NCBI RefSeq assembly: GCF_902833085.1
Contig: NZ_CADFEB010000007.1
Location: 62,001 to 126,000, forward strand
Length of the DNA stretch: 64,000 nucleotides
Source: Burkholderia ubonensis
Lineage (GTDB): Bacteria; Pseudomonadota; Gammaproteobacteria; Burkholderiales; Burkholderiaceae
Direction: 5' to 3'
The translations under genes were made by a program, and so were the position numbers. Positions 9,553 to 18,239 of the stretch are shown piece after piece. The stretch's first letter is position 1. Every line of letters starts with the position of its first letter. The notes beneath the pieces were generated by a model. The model saw only the letters and a program-made list of their open reading frames with translations. It searched no databases and was not told the origin of the DNA.

Positions 9553-10443
9553 ATGATCATTCACCCGAATTTCGACCCCGTTGCGATCCATCTCGGGCCG
9601 CTGGCCGTGCGCTGGTACGGGCTCATGTATCTCGTCGCGTTCATCGCGGCGATCGTCGTCGGCCGGCTGCGCCTGAAGCTGCCGCATGTGGCCGCGCAGG
9701 GCTGGACCGTGAAGGACATCGACGACATGATGTTCTACGGCGTGCTCGGCACGGTGCTCGGCGGCCGGCTCGGCTACGTGCTGTTCTACAAGGCGGGCTA
9801 CTACCTCGCACATCCGCTCGACGTCTTCAAGGTATGGGAAGGCGGGATGTCGTTTCACGGCGGCTTTCTCGGCGTGACGCTCGCGATGATGCTGTTCGCA
9901 TGGCAGCGCAAGCGCCACTGGCTGCAGGTCACCGACTTCGTCGCGCCGATGGTGCCGACGGGGCTGGCGGCGGGCCGGCTCGGCAACTTCATCAACGGCG
10001 AGCTGTGGGGCCGCGTGACCGATCCGAATTCGCCGTGGGCGATGCTGTTCCCGGGCGCGATGCGCGACGATGCGGCCTGGCTGCCCGCGCATCCGGAGCT
10101 CGTCGCGAAGTGGCATCTGGCCGACGTGTTCATGCAGTACCAGATGCTGCCGCGCCATCCTTCGCAGCTCTATGAAATCGCGCTCGAAGGCGTCGTGCTG
10201 TTCTTTGCGCTGTTCTTGTTCTCGCGCAAGCCGCGGCCGATGGGCGCGATATCCGCGCTGTTCCTGATCGGCTACGGTCTCGCACGCTTCACGGTCGAGT
10301 TCGCGCGCGAACCGGACGACTTCCTCGGGCTGCTTGCGCTCGGCCTGTCGATGGGGCAGTGGCTGTCGCTGCCGATGATCCTCGCGGGCGTCGCGCTGAT
10401 GGTCTGGGCATACCGCCGCCGTGCGGCGGCCTCGGCTGCATGA
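9553..10443 (+). CDS. lgt: Prolipoprotein diacylglyceryl transferase
   Basis: Lgt adds diacylglycerol from phosphatidylglycerol to the lipobox cysteine of prelipoproteins, the first step of lipoprotein maturation at the inner membrane. The product has 296 residues with about seven membrane spans. The signature [14 protein letters not shown] begins at residue 141, and MSFHGGFLG and the C-terminal [11 protein letters not shown] are also family hallmarks. Several lipoproteins in this window (the OmpA-like protein at 40.1 kb and the SodC-like protein at 42.3 kb) would be its substrates. It stands in a monocistronic position, 89 bases after the LysR gene, and is closed by a clear terminator. Confidence 0.96.
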   Translation: MIIHPNFDPVAIHLGPLAVRWYGLMYLVAFIAAIVVGRLRLKLPHVAAQGWTVKDIDDMMFYGVLGTVLGGRLGYVLFYKAGYYLAHPLDVFKVWEGGMSFHGGFLGVTLAMMLFAWQRKRHWLQVTDFVAPMVPTGLAAGRLGNFINGELWGRVTDPNSPWAMLFPGAMRDDAAWLPAHPELVAKWHLADVFMQYQMLPRHPSQLYEIALEGVVLFFALFLFSRKPRPMGAISALFLIGYGLARFTVEFAREPDDFLGLLALGLSMGQWLSLPMILAGVALMVWAYRRRAAASAA

Positions 10444-10471
10444 TGCGATCGCGCAACTGACGCACCAACGA

Positions 10472-10499
10472 AAAACGCCGGCCCAGTGGCCGGCGTTTT
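10472..10499. terminator. Bidirectional terminator between lgt and the SIMPL gene
   Basis: A perfect inverted repeat with arms AAAACGCCGGCC and GGCCGGCGTTTT around a CAGT loop. The A-run on one side and T-run on the other suit both convergent genes. Confidence 0.88.
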
Positions 10500-10527
10500 C
10501 GCATCTGACGTACTCGAGCGTCGTGCG

Positions 10528-11268
10528 TTACTTCATCTGCACCGAGCCGTTGACCGTGACGGACACGGTCGCCTTGCCGCCTTCGACCGCGATCGGCGCG
10601 CTCATCTTCGCGTTGTCCATCGGTGCTGCGGCCATCGCCATCATGCGCGGATACGGCTGTACGTTGCGGCCGCTGCCGACGTTCACGTCGCGAATCGAAT
10701 AGTTGTTGTAGCCGAACGCCTTCGCGGCTTCGTCCGCACGCACGCGGAACGACTTGATCGCTTCGGTCGTGAGCTTCTGCTCGGCCGTGCGCTGCGCTTC
10801 CGGCGACAGCGAGAACTCGACGTTCGCGACCTGCATCAGGTTCGACAACTGGCCCGCGAGCTTCGACGCCGCGGCGAAATCGCGCGATTCGAGCACGACC
10901 TCGGTGCGGCCGCGCCATGCGGAGATCCGGCCGTCGCGGTCGGTGCTCGGATAGACGGAGAACGCGCCCGTGTGCGCAGTGACGCCCGACACGGCCTTGG
11001 CCTGCGCGAGCGCGGCGTCGGCGCGCTGGTTCAGCGCGGACGTCAGGCTGCCCGGGTCCTTCGCCTGCTGCTCGTAGAACAGCGTGATGTGGATGATGTC
11101 CTGCGGCACTTCGGCGCTGGCCTGCGACGACAGCGACAGCACGCCCGACGGCTCCGGAAAGTGCGGGTTGACGGCCTGCGCGCGCGCCGCGGGCGACGCG
11201 AGCGTCACCGCGACGGGAACGGCGGCGGCGAGCGCGAGCGACAGCGCGAGTGCGGATTTCTTGGTCAT
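10528..11268 (-). CDS. SIMPL domain-containing periplasmic protein (DUF541)
   Basis: A 246-residue exported protein of the SIMPL/DUF541 family, with a signal peptide (MTKKSALALSLALAAAVPV..., cleavage near AARA-QA at about residue 31). The mature part has the family pattern GVLSLSSQASAEVPQDIIHITLFYEQQAK followed by a conserved C-terminal segment ending in TVSVTVNGSVQMK. E. coli homologue YggE is an oligomeric periplasmic protein linked to oxidative stress; the biochemical role of the family is not settled. The ATG at 11268 has GGAG (AAGGAGTCC) in the ideal place upstream. It is a single gene between two terminators. Confidence 0.88.
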   Translation of the reverse strand: MTKKSALALSLALAAAVPVAVTLASPAARAQAVNPHFPEPSGVLSLSSQASAEVPQDIIHITLFYEQQAKDPGSLTSALNQRADAALAQAKAVSGVTAHTGAFSVYPSTDRDGRISAWRGRTEVVLESRDFAAASKLAGQLSNLMQVANVEFSLSPEAQRTAEQKLTTEAIKSFRVRADEAAKAFGYNNYSIRDVNVGSGRNVQPYPRMMAMAAAPMDNAKMSAPIAVEGGKATVSVTVNGSVQMK

Positions 11269-11336
11269 TGTTGGACTCCTTGTGCGAGGGCGCGCACGCG
11301 GATCACGCGTGCGCGATGCGGGCGGGCCGCGCGACG

Positions 11337-11366
11337 AAAAAACGACGGCCGGCCCGATTGGCCGGC
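11337..11366 (-). terminator. Probable terminator after the EVE-domain gene
   Basis: A 7-bp perfect stem (GCCGGCC/GGCCGGC, 11348-11366) followed on the minus strand, after five bases, by TTTTTT. It lies 85 bases beyond the EVE gene stop. The gap before the T-run makes this less certain than the other terminators. Confidence 0.5.
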
Positions 11367-11451
11367 AGCGGTTGCTTAGGCTGCGCGAGCGCGCCGCGAG
11401 TTCCGGGCGGGCGGTCGTGCATTGACCAAATTTAATGTTTGCCCTTTACGT

Positions 11452-11913
11452 TCACTTCATCAGCCGTTCGGTGATGAAGCGCCATTCGGCGCGCGTGACG
11501 GGCGTGATCGACAGCCGGTTGCCTTTCGCGAGCACGCGCATGTCGGCGAGCGCGTCGTATTCGCGCAGCGCGGCGAGCGGCACGAGCGCCGCCTTCTTCA
11601 CGAAGCGCACGTCGACGAGCAGCCAGCGCGGCGTTGCCTGCGTCGACTTCGGATCGTAATAGGGGCTCTTCGGATCGAACTGCGTGGGATCGGGGTAGGG
11701 TGTCGACGACACTTCGGCGAGGCCCGCGATGCCGGGCTCGGGGCAGCTCGAATGATAGAACAGCACGCCGTCGCCGATCTGCATCGTGTCGCGCATGAAA
11801 TTGCGTGCCTGATAGTTGCGCACGCCGGTCCACGGCAGCGTGCGCTGCGGCGCATTCGCGAGATCGTCGATGCTCGCTTCGTCCGGTTCGGACTTCATCA
11901 GCCAGTATTGCAT
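11452..11913 (-). CDS. EVE domain-containing protein
   Basis: A 153-residue EVE-domain protein (PUA-like fold, related to human THYN1 and YTH domains). It shows the family landmarks MQYWLMKSEPDE at the start, WTGVRNYQARNFMRD (residues 29-43) and YHSSCPEPGIAGLAEV. EVE domains are thought to bind modified bases in DNA or RNA. The start is the ATG at 11913; an upstream in-frame extension would run through the 6S RNA gene. The gene follows zapA and 6S RNA on the same strand, the slot occupied by ygfA in enterobacteria. It may be co-transcribed by read-through from 6S RNA, but a terminator-like hairpin lies between them. Its substrate is unknown. Confidence 0.88.
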   Translation of the reverse strand: MQYWLMKSEPDEASIDDLANAPQRTLPWTGVRNYQARNFMRDTMQIGDGVLFYHSSCPEPGIAGLAEVSSTPYPDPTQFDPKSPYYDPKSTQATPRWLLVDVRFVKKAALVPLAALREYDALADMRVLAKGNRLSITPVTRAEWRFITERLMK

Positions 11914-11950
11914 GGATCGTGATCGACGCAGAAAGAGGCCGCTACAAAAG

Positions 11951-11985
11951 GAAACGGCATCGGGATGTGTACCCGATGCCGTTGA
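11951..11985 (-). terminator. Terminator after 6S RNA
   Basis: The inverted repeat CGGCATCGGG/CCCGATGCCG, read on the minus strand, is followed by TTTCCTTTTGT. It lies just past the inferred 3' end of 6S RNA and before the EVE gene. Confidence 0.75.
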
Positions 11986-11996
11986 ATAGGCCCCCG

Positions 11997-12176
11997 CCTT
12001 AGCCGCTAGGCCGGCATCCTGAACCTGGGGTTCAGAATTGGTCGCAGTTAGCAGCACTTCGGGTACATCAGACAGAGTGACGCGCGCGCCCGTGCTACAA
12101 ATTTCCGCAACCGTGCACATGGCATTGGTTCAAGGAATATATGACCTTGGCGAACCAGGCAGGGAAGCTGACTAAA
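11997..12176 (-). ncRNA. ssrS: 6S RNA
   Basis: 6S RNA mimics an open promoter and sequesters sigma70 RNA polymerase in stationary phase. On the minus strand the sequence contains AACTGCGACC followed by the hairpin CTGAACCCCAGGTTCAG, closely resembling the conserved E. coli segment AACUGCGACGACAC with CCUUGAACCAAGGGUUCAAGG. The ends can pair (TTAGTC near 12176 with GGCTAA near 12000) to form the closing stem. The length of about 180 nucleotides and the position just downstream of zapA match the proteobacterial norm. A possible -10 (TAGATT, 12187-12182) places the 5' end near 12175; both ends are approximate. Confidence 0.85.
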
Positions 12177-12248
12177 CTGTGAATCTATGTGTCCAATTTG
12201 ACCACCGTTGACCGTGGAGATCAAGGGAAATCGACGCATCGATTCGGG

Positions 12249-12563
12249 TTACTGCGTCTCGTGCTGTGCGAGCACCGCACCGAGCTGTTCATTCATCTGG
12301 CGCATTGTACGCCGGATTTCTTCCGCGGGAAATGCTTCACCGTGACGCACGCTCTGCTGCAGCCGCAGCAGCTCCGACGCGAGCGACAGCGCCGCCATCA
12401 CGGCGATGCGGTCGGTGCCGCGCACCGAGCTGTTCGAGCGGATCTTCGTCATTTCCGCGTCGACGCGCGCGACGGCTTCCAGCAGCGCCGCTTCGGTCTC
12501 GGCCGAACAGGCTAGCCGGTAGGCCTGGCCGAGAATCGAGACTTCGATCTGCTTGGTGCTCAT
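12249..12563 (-). CDS. zapA: Cell division protein ZapA
   Basis: ZapA bundles FtsZ protofilaments and stabilises the Z ring. The 104-residue protein shows the family start MSTKQIEVSILGQAYRLAC and a C-terminal long helix (about 70-104) for the coiled-coil tetramer. Its ATG overlaps the stop codon of the upstream coiled-coil gene by 4 bases (ATGA), so the two are translationally coupled. 6S RNA begins about 70 bases past its stop, the same order as in E. coli. A product of this length and start is standard for beta-proteobacteria. Confidence 0.92.
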   Translation of the reverse strand: MSTKQIEVSILGQAYRLACSAETEAALLEAVARVDAEMTKIRSNSSVRGTDRIAVMAALSLASELLRLQQSVRHGEAFPAEEIRRTMRQMNEQLGAVLAQHETQ

Positions 12564-12910
12564 GCATGTTCTCCGTGGCTGGCTGCGTCGTCGCTATCGG
12601 TGCGCGACTGCGCATCCAGCAGGTCGAGCTGGTTGTCGGCTTCCGCCGCGCTCTTCGTGCGCGGCAGCTTCTCGAGAATCGCGTTCAGCTTGACCTGCGC
12701 GTCGTCGATCTTCGCCGACAGCGTGTCGCGTTCCTCCGCAAGCGCGTTGCGTTCCTCGCGCAGCTGCGTGAGCTCGCCACGCACCGTGTCCGCTTCCGCG
12801 CGCAATTGCGCGACCTGCTCCTCGAGCGCGAGCCGTTCCGAGTGATAGCGCTGGTTCAGCGCAATCAGTCGGCCAATATTTTGAGATAAGGTTTCGAGTT
12901 CGTTGAGCAT
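12560..12910 (-). CDS. ZapB-like coiled-coil protein (TIGR02449-type)
   Basis: A 116-residue protein that is nearly all coiled coil from residue 4 to about 85 (LETLSQNIGRLIALNQRY, then heptads rich in Leu, Glu and Arg), with a short charged tail. It has no signal peptide or membrane span. It is coupled to zapA by a 4-base overlap, a pairing seen across gamma- and beta-proteobacteria. A role in the Z-ring apparatus, in the manner of ZapB, is inferred from position and coiled-coil content only. The ATG at 12910 follows AGAGGACGCAGCAG, which offers a good ribosome binding site. Confidence 0.75.
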   Translation of the reverse strand: MLNELETLSQNIGRLIALNQRYHSERLALEEQVAQLRAEADTVRGELTQLREERNALAEERDTLSAKIDDAQVKLNAILEKLPRTKSAAEADNQLDLLDAQSRTDSDDAASHGEHA

Positions 12911-13042
12911 CTGCTGCGTCCTCTAAAGACCCAGCATTTTAGCGCGGAATAACGCACATTCCGACATATGTAACGTTTCCAGTCGTAACACCCCCGCTTC
13001 TTGCCGCGAATATGTCGATTGCGCGTCGCGCGGACCGCTTTC

Positions 13043-13071
13043 TTGACGCTCTCGCGGCCCGCTCCTAAACT
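13043..13071 (+). promoter_or_regulatory. Sigma70-type promoter for the cobalamin locus
   Basis: TTGACG (13043-13048) and TAAACT (13066-13071) are separated by exactly 17 bases. Transcription would start near 13078, right at the 5' edge of the riboswitch, which makes the assignment coherent. Confidence 0.7.
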
Positions 13072-13079
13072 TGGCGCCG

Positions 13080-13310
13080 CCTCGGTGCTCGCGCGTGCAA
13101 CGCGCGGTTAAACGGGAAGCAGGGCGCGGGCTCCGCCAGGAGCCGCCAACCTGCGCTGCCCCCGCAACGGTAAGCGGCCGCATCGGACGATGCAGGCCGG
13201 CTCGGGTGCGCTCGACGTGTGCGGTTCGCACGCGGGCGCAGGCCACTGCGCATGTCTCGCGCGGGAAGGCGAGCCGGAACGCCGCCAGCCCGGATACCGG
13301 CCGAGGCGGG
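13080..13310 (+). promoter_or_regulatory. Cobalamin (AdoCbl) riboswitch
   Basis: The leader carries the conserved pieces of the cobalamin riboswitch in order: GGTGC (13085-13089), AACGGGAAGC (from 13112), CCCGCAACGGTAAGC (from 13161), the B12 box GCCACTG (13242-13248), GGGAAGGC (from 13263) and AGCCCGGATACCGGCC (13287-13302). It precedes a btuB-type receptor gene. Downstream, GAGCCCG/CGGGCTTC (13311-13329) can form a hairpin, but no U-run follows. Control by blocking translation of btuB is therefore more likely than termination; this is inference. Confidence 0.93.
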
Positions 13311-13385
13311 GAGCCCGTGCGCGGGCTTCGTGACGCGCGGCCTGCGGGGAAGCGGGGCGCGCTGCGGTTCACAGGACTTTCTTCG

Positions 13386-15269
13386 ATGCTGACCCCAATC
13401 GCTCGCACGGCGCTCGGCGCGCTTTGCGGGCTGCCGCTCGCCGCCGTCGCGCAGACGGCGGCCGCCGCCGGTAATGCCCCCGCTGCGCCCACGGCCGCGT
13501 CCGCCGGCCATGCCGTCGACGCCGCGCAGCTCGCGCCGGTCGTCGTCACCGCGCAGCGTGCGCCGCAGGCGCTCGCCGACGCGATCCCGCAAACCACCGT
13601 GTTCGACGCGCAGGACATCGCCGCGCATCCCGGCGCCGACCTGCCGACGCTGCTCGCGCTCGCGCCGGGCGCGCAGATCGTGCGCAACGGCGGCCCGGGC
13701 GCGACCGCGACGCTGTTCCTGCGCGGCGCGCAATCGACGCAGTCGCTCGTGCTGATCGACGGCGTGCGGGTCGATTCCGCGAGTCTCGGCGCAGCGCAAC
13801 TGAGCCAGCTGCCGCTCGACCAGATCGAGCGCGTCGAGGTCGTGAACGGCAACGTGTCGTCGCTGTATGGCTCCGGCGCGATCGGCGGCGTCGTGCAGGT
13901 GTTCACGAAGCACGGCGGCAATCATCCGCCGCGCTTCAATTTTGCGGTCGGCCTCGGCAGCTACGGCACGCAGACGCAGCAGGCCGGCGTGTCGGGCCGG
14001 CTCGACGGCGACGGCAGGACGACCTTCAGCGTGTCGGTCGCGCGCGAAAAGGACAACGGGTTCTCCGCGCTTGATCCGGCGAAGCGGCCGAAGGCGAACC
14101 CGAACGCGAACGGCTATCTGAACGAGAGCGTCACCGCGTCGCTGCGGCACCGCTTCGACGACCGCTGGGATGCGGGCGTCAGTTACTTTCAGTCGAACGG
14201 CAACAACAGCTACGACAGCGCGTTCGGTGCGCCGACCGACCTGAACAACCTGTATTCGCGCGTGCAGCAGGCGCGCGCGTTCGCGAACGGCAACCTGTTC
14301 GACTGGTGGACAACGCACGTGAGCGTCGCGATCGGCAACGACCGCAACCAGTCGGAACTGAACGGCGCGTACACCGACCACTTCAATACCGACAGCCGCC
14401 AGTACACGTGGCAGAACGATTTCCGGATCGCGCCGGACCACGTGATCCAGGCCGGTTACGAACGGCTCGACCAGCAGTTCATGTCGAACGTCTATTCGGT
14501 GCCGCAGCGTCACGTGAATTCCGGCTGGCTCGGCTACACGGCGCGCATCGGCCGCCAGCAGTTCCAGGCGAACGTGCGGCGCGACCAGTATTCGGATTTC
14601 GGCGGCGCGAACTCGTACTATCTCGGCTACGGTCTCGACCTCACCGACCGGTGGAAAGTCACCGCGAGCTATTCGAGCGCATTTCGCGCACCGACCTTCA
14701 ACGACCTCTACTACCCGATTTACGGTAATCCGTCGATCCGGCCCGAGCGCAGCCATTCGGTCGAGGCCGCGGTGCAGTATGCGTCCGATGCGGTGGGCGT
14801 CGCGCGCTTGACCGCATTTCAGACGCGTTACACGAACCTCATCGACTACCAGCCCGTCGCACAGAACGTGGGCCGTGCAAAGGTGCAGGGGCTCGAAGCA
14901 TCGTGGCAGGGGCATGTCGGCGCGACCGACGTGCGGGTCGCCGCCACCTTGCAGAACCCGGTCGACGAATCGCAGAATCAGGACCTGGACCGCCGCGCGC
15001 GGCGTTTCGCGTCGGCTTCGGTGGGCCGTGCATTCGGTCCCGTGCGGGTCGGCGGCGAATGGCTCGTCAGTGGCGCGCGCAACGATCAGTATGGCGGACG
15101 TCTCGGCGGCTACGGGCTCGTCAACCTGTCCGCGCGCTACAACATCACGAAGGCGTGGTACGTCAGCGCGCGCATCGACAACCTCTTCGACAAGGACTAC
15201 GAGCTTGCCTACGCCTACAACACGCCGCGGCGCGGCGCCTATGTCACGCTCGGCTGGCAGCAGCAGTAA
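13386..15269 (+). CDS. btuB: TonB-dependent vitamin B12 receptor (BtuB type)
   Basis: An outer-membrane TonB-dependent receptor of 627 residues, expected to bind cobalamin or cobinamide and pull it into the periplasm with TonB energy. The N-terminus is a signal peptide (cleavage near AVAQTAAAAG), then a TonB box-like PVVVTA (51-56), a plug domain (about 65-170, with LFLRGAQSTQSLVLIDGVRV and SSLYGSGAIGGVV) and a beta barrel. The size is close to E. coli BtuB. The ATG at 13386 has AGGA 9 bases upstream and sits 75 bases past the riboswitch. The last residues are GWQQQ, so the usual terminal aromatic residue is displaced by three glutamines. The ABC genes that follow make the inner-membrane step. 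Confidence 0.92.
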   Translation: MLTPIARTALGALCGLPLAAVAQTAAAAGNAPAAPTAASAGHAVDAAQLAPVVVTAQRAPQALADAIPQTTVFDAQDIAAHPGADLPTLLALAPGAQIVRNGGPGATATLFLRGAQSTQSLVLIDGVRVDSASLGAAQLSQLPLDQIERVEVVNGNVSSLYGSGAIGGVVQVFTKHGGNHPPRFNFAVGLGSYGTQTQQAGVSGRLDGDGRTTFSVSVAREKDNGFSALDPAKRPKANPNANGYLNESVTASLRHRFDDRWDAGVSYFQSNGNNSYDSAFGAPTDLNNLYSRVQQARAFANGNLFDWWTTHVSVAIGNDRNQSELNGAYTDHFNTDSRQYTWQNDFRIAPDHVIQAGYERLDQQFMSNVYSVPQRHVNSGWLGYTARIGRQQFQANVRRDQYSDFGGANSYYLGYGLDLTDRWKVTASYSSAFRAPTFNDLYYPIYGNPSIRPERSHSVEAAVQYASDAVGVARLTAFQTRYTNLIDYQPVAQNVGRAKVQGLEASWQGHVGATDVRVAATLQNPVDESQNQDLDRRARRFASASVGRAFGPVRVGGEWLVSGARNDQYGGRLGGYGLVNLSARYNITKAWYVSARIDNLFDKDYELAYAYNTPRRGAYVTLGWQQQ

Positions 15270-15311
15270 GCGGCCGGGCGGCGCGCCCGCGCGCGCGGGA
15301 CGGGGCGCCGC

Positions 15312-16325
15312 ATGAGCCCCGCACGCGCCGCCGCGATCTGGGCCGCGCTCGCGACCGCGGTCGCCGCGCTGTTCGTCGCGTCGCTGACGATCGGCAGCGT
15401 GCCGATCTCGCCGCTGCAGGCGCTCGCGTCGCTCGTGCCGCACGGCGGCGACGCATCGGGCGGCACGGCGCTGTTGGCCGACATCGTCCGCACGCTGCGC
15501 GTGCCGCGCGCGCTCGCCGGCTTCGCGTGCGGTGCGCTGCTCGCGCTCGCGGGCGCGCTGCTGCAGGTGCTGCTGCGCAATCCGCTCGCCGAGCCGTACG
15601 TGCTCGGCGTATCGGGCGGCGCGGCCGGTTTCGCGCTGGTCGCGATGATCGCGGGCGGCGCGTGGTGGCTCGTCGATGCGTCGGCGTTCGCCGGTGCGCT
15701 CGTGTCGATGCTGCTCGTGCTCGGCCTCGCGCGCCGCGAGCTGTGGCGCGGCGACGCGCGCGACGCGTCGCCGCGGCTGCTGCTCACCGGCGTCGTGATC
15801 GCGGCCGGGTGGGGCGCGCTCGTCACGCTGCTGCTGTCGCTCGCGCCCGATGCGCGGCTGCGCGGCATCATCTTCTGGCTGACGGGCGACCTGAACGGCG
15901 TCGCGACGCCGTGGTTCGCGTGGGCCGCGCTCGCGCTGGCCGCTAGCGTCGCGCTGCCGGCCGCGCCGCAACTGAACGTGCTGCTGCGCGGCGACGCGAC
16001 CGCGCTCGCGCTCGGCGTGCCGGTCGCGCGGCTGCGCGTGCGGATCTATCTCGTCGCGTCGCTGGCCGCCGCGGCCGCGGTGACGACCGCCGGCACGATC
16101 GGCTTCGTCGGGCTCGTCGTTCCGCACGCGCTGCGCCTCGCGTTCGGCAACGACCAGCGCATGCTGCTGCCCGCCGCGATGCTCGCGGGCGGCGGCGGCG
16201 TGATGGCGGCCGACCTGCTCGCGCGCACCGTGATCGCGCCCGCGCAACTGCCGGTCGGCGTGATGACCGCGCTGATCGGCGTGCCGGTGTTCCTGTGGAT
16301 GTTGCTGAGGAGACCGATGCGATGA
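15312..16325 (+). CDS. btuC: Cobalamin ABC transporter permease (BtuC/FecCD family)
   Basis: A 337-residue FecCD-family permease with about nine to ten hydrophobic segments. Family motifs include RVPRALAGFACGALLALAGALLQ in which R-x-PR-x-L-x-G begins the conserved block, NPLAEPYVLGVSGGAA, and near the C-terminus GTIGFVGLVVPHALR, the coupling region that meets the ATPase. It starts 42 bases after btuB and its stop overlaps the ATPase start by 4 bases (ATGA). Substrate assignment to cobalamin rests on the riboswitch, the adjoining btuB and the corrinoid genes, since FecCD permeases for haem or siderophores look alike. The binding protein gene btuF lies about 4 kb downstream on the other strand. 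Confidence 0.88.
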   Translation: MSPARAAAIWAALATAVAALFVASLTIGSVPISPLQALASLVPHGGDASGGTALLADIVRTLRVPRALAGFACGALLALAGALLQVLLRNPLAEPYVLGVSGGAAGFALVAMIAGGAWWLVDASAFAGALVSMLLVLGLARRELWRGDARDASPRLLLTGVVIAAGWGALVTLLLSLAPDARLRGIIFWLTGDLNGVATPWFAWAALALAASVALPAAPQLNVLLRGDATALALGVPVARLRVRIYLVASLAAAAAVTTAGTIGFVGLVVPHALRLAFGNDQRMLLPAAMLAGGGGVMAADLLARTVIAPAQLPVGVMTALIGVPVFLWMLLRRPMR

Positions 16326-17134
16326 GCGTGACCGAATCCCGTCGTTCCGGCGATGCCGTATACGCGGCCGTCGACCTGACGCTGCGGGCCGGTGCGCGCA
16401 CGCTGCTGGGCGACTTCACGCAGACGTTCCGGCCCGGCGAGATCTGGTGCGTCGCGGGGCCGAACGGCGCCGGCAAGACGACGCTGCTCGCGACGCTCGC
16501 GGGCCTTTCCACGCCGTCGGGCGGCCACGTCGAAGCCGACGGCCGGCCGCTCGCCGCGTGGCCGGCCGCGCAGCTCGCGCAGCGGCGCGCGCTGATGCCG
16601 CAGCAACTGCACGACGCGTTCAGCGCGACCGTGTTCGACACGGTGCTGCTGAGCCGCTTCCCGTATCTCGGCGGCTGGGGCTGGGAGCGCGACGGCGATC
16701 GCGCGGCCGCGCGCGATGCGCTGGCGACCTTCGGCCTCGCGGCGTTCGCCGGGCGCGACGTGCTGTCGCTGTCCGGCGGCGAACGGCAGCGCGTCGCGCT
16801 GGCCGCGACGCTGTGCCAGGGCGCGCCGCTGCTGCTGCTCGACGAGCCGCTCGCGCATCTCGACGTGCATCACCAGATCGACTGCCTGACCGCGCTGGCC
16901 GCTTGGCTCGAAGCCGGCCGGCGCACCGTGCTGTTTTCGTGCCACGATCTGAATCTCGCGCGGCGCTTCGCGACGCATGCTCTGCTGCTCGATGGACGCG
17001 GCCGCGCATGGGCGGGGCCCGTGCATGACGTGCTGACGCCCGAACGCGCGAGCGACGCGTTCGGCTACCCGCTCGTGCTGATCCGCCAGGACGGCCGCGA
17101 TGCGCTGCTGCCCGCGTGGCCGGAGCGGCGATGA
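16322..17134 (+). CDS. btuD: Cobalamin ABC transporter ATP-binding protein
   Basis: A 270-residue FepC/BtuD-type ATPase that powers the BtuC permease. Walker A GPNGAGKTT is at 46-54, the signature LSGGE at 150-154 and Walker B LLLDEP at 171-176, with the switch His in FSCHDLNLA further on. The start at 16322 (MSVTESRRSG) overlaps the permease stop by 4 bases, so the two are coupled. An in-frame start 27 bases upstream lies deep inside btuC and is not needed. As with the permease, the cobalamin substrate is inferred from context. Confidence 0.89.
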   Translation: MSVTESRRSGDAVYAAVDLTLRAGARTLLGDFTQTFRPGEIWCVAGPNGAGKTTLLATLAGLSTPSGGHVEADGRPLAAWPAAQLAQRRALMPQQLHDAFSATVFDTVLLSRFPYLGGWGWERDGDRAAARDALATFGLAAFAGRDVLSLSGGERQRVALAATLCQGAPLLLLDEPLAHLDVHHQIDCLTALAAWLEAGRRTVLFSCHDLNLARRFATHALLLDGRGRAWAGPVHDVLTPERASDAFGYPLVLIRQDGRDALLPAWPERR

Positions 17135-17186
17135 ATGCCTTTCTTTCGACGCGCGGCGGTTGCCGCGCACATGAGGTGAACTCACG

Positions 17187-18239
17187 ATGACACCGATCGA
17201 CTTCCTGCCCGAGATCGCGCCGCTCGACGCGTCGCTGCGCGCGCGCCTGCAACATGTGATCGACCACAAGACCAAGCCGCCCGGCAGCCTTGGCCAGCTC
17301 GAAGCGCTGGCGCTGCAGCTCGGCATGATCCAGCGCACCGAGCGTCCGCTCGTGCAGCGTCCGGTGACGATCGTGTTCGCCGCCGACCACGGGATCGCGG
17401 CCGAAGGCGTGAGCCCGTATCCGCAGGCCGTGACCGCGCAGATGGTCACGAACTTTCTCGCCGGCGGCGCGGCGATCAACGCGTTCTCGGGTGTCGCGCA
17501 GAGCACGCTCGAGATCGTCGACGCGGGCGTCGCATCACCGCTGCCCGCGTCCGACCGGCTGATCGCGCTGCCGATCGCGCGCGGCACGCGCAACTTTGCG
17601 CAAGAGCCCGCGATGACGCGCGACGAGGCCGTCGCCGCGCTCGCGGCCGGCGCGGCGCGCGTGCGTCATCACGCGGCGCTCGGCACCAACGTGATCGGCT
17701 TCGGCGAGATGGGCATCGCGAACACGTCGTCCGCCGCGTGCCTGATGAGCCGCCTGCTCGACGTGCCGATCGACGCCTGCGTCGGGCGCGGCACCGGCCT
17801 CGACGACCAGGGGCTCGCGCACAAGCGCGCGGTGCTCGGGCGCGCGCTCGTGCGGCATTCGCATGCGATCACGCCGCTCGACGTGCTCGCGACGTTCGGC
17901 GGTTTCGAGATCGCGATGATGACGGGCGCGTTTCTCGCGGCGGCGAGCGAGCGGATGACGATCCTCGTCGACGGCTTCATCGCGACGTCCGCGCTGCTGG
18001 TCGCCGAGCGGCTCGCGCCGGCCGTGCGCGACTACTGCGTGTTCTCGCACACGTCGCACGAGGCGGGGCACCGCCGGATGCTCGAGCATTTCGGCGCGAA
18101 GCCGTTGCTCGCGCTGGACCTGCGGCTCGGCGAGGGCACCGGCGCGGCGCTCGCGCTGCCGCTCGTGCGTGCGGCGGCGGCGTTCATGAGCGAGATGGCG
18201 AGCTTCGAATCCGCGGGCGTCGACGATCGTGACGCCTGA
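17187..18239 (+). CDS. cobT: Nicotinate-nucleotide-dimethylbenzimidazole phosphoribosyltransferase
   Basis: CobT makes alpha-ribazole 5'-phosphate from dimethylbenzimidazole and nicotinate mononucleotide, forming the lower-ligand nucleotide of cobalamin. The 350-residue protein has the expected length and start region (KTKPPGSLGQLEALALQLG). Conserved pieces include FAADHGIAAEGVSPYP, VTAQMVTNFLAGGAAIN and the C-terminal LGEGTGAALALPLV, which holds the catalytic Glu. The ATG at 17187 is preceded by GAGGTGAACTC. Its end overlaps the GTG start of cobS by 11 bases. It belongs to the riboswitch-led plus-strand group, which completes the nucleotide loop. Confidence 0.95.
   Translation: MTPIDFLPEIAPLDASLRARLQHVIDHKTKPPGSLGQLEALALQLGMIQRTERPLVQRPVTIVFAADHGIAAEGVSPYPQAVTAQMVTNFLAGGAAINAFSGVAQSTLEIVDAGVASPLPASDRLIALPIARGTRNFAQEPAMTRDEAVAALAAGAARVRHHAALGTNVIGFGEMGIANTSSAACLMSRLLDVPIDACVGRGTGLDDQGLAHKRAVLGRALVRHSHAITPLDVLATFGGFEIAMMTGAFLAAASERMTILVDGFIATSALLVAERLAPAVRDYCVFSHTSHEAGHRRMLEHFGAKPLLALDLRLGEGTGAALALPLVRAAAAFMSEMASFESAGVDDRDA

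Noticed and set aside
13065-16247. 1060-codon minus-strand frame across the riboswitch, btuB and btuC
   Set aside because: It would overlap the cobalamin riboswitch and two clear genes and has the composition of a shadow frame.
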